Of a DNA stretch of 6,721 nt, positions 5,087 to 6,721 are shown in pieces. The DNA is from Fimenecus sp052273845 (GTDB lineage Bacteria > Bacillota > Clostridia > Oscillospirales > Acutalibacteraceae), in assembly GCA_052273845.1 (NCBI GenBank), contig DAVZHM010000093.1:1-6721 (forward strand). The letters run 5' to 3'. Numbering within the stretch: position 1 is the first letter of the stretch; every line of letters starts with the position of its first letter. The position numbers and the translations under genes are program-made. The notes below the pieces were generated by a model, which saw only the letters and a program-made list of their open reading frames with translations, was not told the DNA's origin and did no database searches.

Positions 5087-5713
5087 TTGAAGCAGGAGCA
5101 AAAAACGCAAATCAGCAAAGAACATGTCATTAAAACCGCAATTTCGGAGTTTGGCACATACGGTTATGCCGCCGCGTCTATTAACCGCATTTGTCAAAAC
5201 GGGGGCATTTCCAAAGGAAAACTGTATCATCACTTCCAAGGCAAGGCGGAAATTTATTATAAAACAATTGTGTATTGCTACGGTGCGTTTTCGGCGCATA
5301 TGCAACAGTTTCACATTGACGAAACCGCCGATTTTGAAGCCAATCTTTTGAAACTGTATGATTTGTTTCGCCGTTTTTGGGAGCAGAATCCCGAAATGCT
5401 GAATTTGTTTGTGGAATCCCGTACTTTTCCGCCGCAGGAACTTGCGGAGGAGATTATGCGTGTGCGCACGCAGTTTTTCAACGAGGCGGTCAAAGAGCAA
5501 CTGCGCACCATCGTGCTGTTTCATTTCCCGAACGACGAACGGCAACAGCGCGTGCTCGTGGGGCTTTTCTACACGGCGATCGACTACATCACCACCAACA
5601 TCGGGACGCCCGAAGTACATCCGCAACAAAGTTTAACAGGCTATATTGACGCGCAAAACGAATTATTCCGTACTGCCATTCACATTTTCCTGTACGGCTG
5701 TATGAACCTATAA
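5087..5713 (+). CDS. TetR/AcrR-family transcriptional regulator
   Basis: A 208-residue DNA-binding regulator. The N-terminal helix-turn-helix domain (about 8-58) is typical: a first helix HVIKTAISEFGTYGYAAAS (13-31), then INRICQNGGISKGKLYHHFQGKAEIY (32-57), where GISKGKLYHHF is the family's recognition-helix signature. The remainder (about 60-208) is an all-helical ligand-binding and dimerisation domain, varied in this family and without a recognisable ligand signature. Length is normal (TetR proteins are about 190-220 residues). It is divergent from the arabinose operon across about 170 bases that hold both promoters, the classic layout for a regulator that controls its neighbour and itself. 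I infer that it may control the arabinose genes; firmicute arabinose operons are usually under AraR, so this would be unusual. The alternative is control of other genes, or of the convergent GH2 gene. The stop at 5713 is 12 bases before a strong hairpin. Confidence 0.93.
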   Translation: MKQEQKTQISKEHVIKTAISEFGTYGYAAASINRICQNGGISKGKLYHHFQGKAEIYYKTIVYCYGAFSAHMQQFHIDETADFEANLLKLYDLFRRFWEQNPEMLNLFVESRTFPPQELAEEIMRVRTQFFNEAVKEQLRTIVLFHFPNDERQQRVLVGLFYTAIDYITTNIGTPEVHPQQSLTGYIDAQNELFRTAIHIFLYGCMNL

Positions 5714-5719
5714 ACCGCA

Positions 5720-5760
5720 TAAAAAATCACCCTGCCAAGGAATTTCTTGGCAGGGCGATT
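5720..5760 (-). terminator. Intrinsic terminator between the convergent GH2 and TetR genes
   Basis: CCCTGCCAAG (5730-5739) and CTTGGCAGGG (5746-5755) form a perfect 10-bp stem with a 6-base loop, extended beyond one mismatch by AATC/GATT (5725-5728 with 5757-5760). Read on the minus strand the stem runs into GATTTTTTATG, a good T-run, so it should terminate the GH2 transcript 13 bases past its stop. On the plus strand the tail is only GATTTAGCG, so it may terminate the TetR transcript less efficiently. Confidence 0.85.
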
Positions 5761-5772
5761 TAGCGTTTGTGT

Positions 5773-6721
5773 TTAGGCTTTTAAAATCGCCTGTAATTTT
5801 TCGTGGATTTGCGCTTCAAATCCTTCGGGGAGTTGCTCGCCTGCCGCACACATCAGTTGGTGCACGGTAAAGCCGCCGAACATGGAAAGCAAGCCTTCCC
5901 CCGCGGGAACGCCGAGTTTTTCGGACAGCATTTGCATCAATTCCAACAGCACGGCTTTTCCGTCCGCGTTTGCAAGCAAGGTATCAATCGTATCATACAC
6001 CGAATACCCGTTTGCATTTGCGGGCAAGGTTTTTTCTTCAGCAGGCGCTGCCGCACCGGGGCGCGGAATTTGCTGTAAAACGGCATTGACCACCGGGAAC
6101 AAACTCTGCGGCACGCGTGTGCCCGCCATAGAGAAAATCTTTTCCACGGTGAAATTTTTAATCATGGAAAGCATACCTTTGCCGATGCTCATATTCATTT
6201 CTCTGCCGACAAAATCAATCGCGCCTGCAATCAGTTTTTCACCCTCGGCAGTTTTCATTAAGTCGCCCAATTTATCTTTGACCGACAAATAGCCGTCACG
6301 GAAAGTCAGTTCCATTTTCGTTTCCTCCCCGTCAAACCAATTCTTCACGCCTTCGCCTGTTTTGCCGCCGGCAAGTTCATATTCGGGATTTGCTTCTGCG
6401 GTACGGCGCAAGGTCATTTCATCAAACACATCGCCCGAAACCGCTTTTACGGTATTTTCGCCGTCTTGAAGCGGAACATTCTCAAAAGTGAACACTTTGC
6501 TGCCCGCCAAAGTTTGGATTTCTTCGCCGTTTACAAGAAGCGTTACATTGTCACAGTTAGAATACACTTTAATTGTGACGGTTTCACTCGGGCGGTCCAC
6601 ATAACGGCGCGAGCAAAGATGCACAAACGGCGTAGTCGTCCAATAAGCTTTGTAAATAAAGAAACTGTCTTTTTTGGTTTTACGGTCAAAGGTGACAAGC
6701 CCTTTGTTGTTTCTGCCCTTT
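5773..6721 (-). CDS. C-terminal part of a glycoside hydrolase family 2 (beta-galactosidase-like) protein, cut by the window edge
   Basis: The reading frame stays open to the right edge, so 315 C-terminal residues are visible and the start and catalytic domains lie outside. Visible residues 7-27 (GLVTFDRKTKKDSFFIYKAYW) and RRYVDRP (38-44) are the typical exit from the GH2 TIM barrel, which in these proteins is followed by a DUF4982-like beta-sandwich: ETVTIKVYSNCDNVTLLVNG (46-65) and FENVPLQDGENTVKAVSG (79-96). GH2 enzymes of this layout hydrolyse beta-galactosides or related glycosides. After about residue 117 comes an added tail of two tandem helical repeats (145-218 and 239-312) joined by a Pro/Ala-rich linker (219-238). 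An internal GTG at 6624 could be mistaken for a start, but the upstream in-frame codons clearly encode conserved GH2 sequence. It is convergent with the TetR gene and not in the arabinose operon. Exact substrate and cell location cannot be told from this part. Confidence 0.87.
   Translation of the reverse strand, partial: KGRNNKGLVTFDRKTKKDSFFIYKAYWTTTPFVHLCSRRYVDRPSETVTIKVYSNCDNVTLLVNGEEIQTLAGSKVFTFENVPLQDGENTVKAVSGDVFDEMTLRRTAEANPEYELAGGKTGEGVKNWFDGEETKMELTFRDGYLSVKDKLGDLMKTAEGEKLIAGAIDFVGREMNMSIGKGMLSMIKNFTVEKIFSMAGTRVPQSLFPVVNAVLQQIPRPGAAAPAEEKTLPANANGYSVYDTIDTLLANADGKAVLLELMQMLSEKLGVPAGEGLLSMFGGFTVHQLMCAAGEQLPEGFEAQIHEKLQAILKA
5785..6006 (-). repeat. Second copy of the 74-residue C-terminal repeat in the GH2 protein
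   Basis: Visible residues 239-312, ending three residues before the C-terminus. The core reads GEGLLSMFGGFTV. It follows a 20-residue linker rich in Pro, Ala and Glu (219-238). The low identity of the two copies suggests an old duplication rather than a recent one. From memory, clostridial glycosidases often end in short helical modules of comparable size, but I cannot assign a named domain. Confidence 0.75.
6067..6288 (-). repeat. First copy of a 74-residue C-terminal repeat in the GH2 protein
   Basis: Visible residues 145-218. It aligns without gaps to the second copy, with 20 of 74 residues identical by my count. The conserved core is GKGMLSMIKNFTV here (GxGxLSMxxxFTV in both), preceded by SVxDxxxxLxxxAxG and followed by AGxxxP. 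Predicted helical, ending in an amphipathic helix. Confidence 0.75.

Noticed and set aside
4455..5090. 211-residue plus-strand ORF
   Set aside because: Mostly antisense to the kinase gene, whose reading frame has clear conserved motifs; the translation matches no family I know.
5048..5629. 193-residue minus-strand ORF opposite the TetR gene
   Set aside because: The plus-strand frame carries a clear TetR helix-turn-helix with promoter and ribosome binding site; the minus frame is its shadow.

Overview
The window looks like chromosomal DNA from an anaerobic member of the Bacillota, most likely an uncultured gut-type Clostridia (Oscillospiraceae-like). The reasons are strong GGAGG-type ribosome binding sites, TTG start codons, an intermediate GC content, an FGGY kinase type that I associate with Clostridia, and an intergenic region packed with short palindromes. 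The taxonomy is inference; no rRNA or marker gene is present.

Layout from left to right. Positions 1-630 hold no convincing gene. They contain a dense series of short stem-loops, including two related palindromic units that share a GGAAWTTGAC flank and an 82-base block that can fold with one closing stem and three inner hairpins. Positions 631-4916 are a four-gene minus-strand operon, read from right to left: an FGGY carbohydrate kinase (probable ribulokinase), araA (L-arabinose isomerase), araD (L-ribulose-5-phosphate 4-epimerase) and a small flavin-binding protein of the pyridoxamine 5'-phosphate oxidase / NimA-like family. Gaps are 21 and 10 bases, and the last pair overlaps by 8 bases, so one transcript is likely. 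Positions 4917-5086 are a divergent promoter region. Positions 5087-5713 encode a TetR-family regulator on the plus strand. Positions 5714-5772 hold a strong hairpin terminator between convergent genes. From 5773 to the right edge, on the minus strand, lies the 3' end of a glycoside hydrolase family 2 (beta-galactosidase-like) gene whose C-terminus carries two copies of a 74-residue repeat.

How the genes fit together. AraA turns L-arabinose into L-ribulose, the FGGY kinase would phosphorylate it to L-ribulose 5-phosphate, and AraD epimerises that to D-xylulose 5-phosphate for the pentose phosphate or phosphoketolase route. The three enzymes form a complete intracellular arabinose pathway. No arabinose transporter and no AraR-type (GntR/LacI) or AraC-type regulator is in the window. 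The divergent TetR gene is therefore the obvious candidate regulator. The neighbouring GH2 enzyme could release sugars from plant glycans, but it is transcribed separately and its catalytic part lies outside the window.

The core metabolism is ordinary. The points worth a second look are the TetR/arabinose pairing, the flavoprotein fused into the operon by overlap, the duplicated C-terminal module on the GH2 protein, and the palindrome mosaic at the left.
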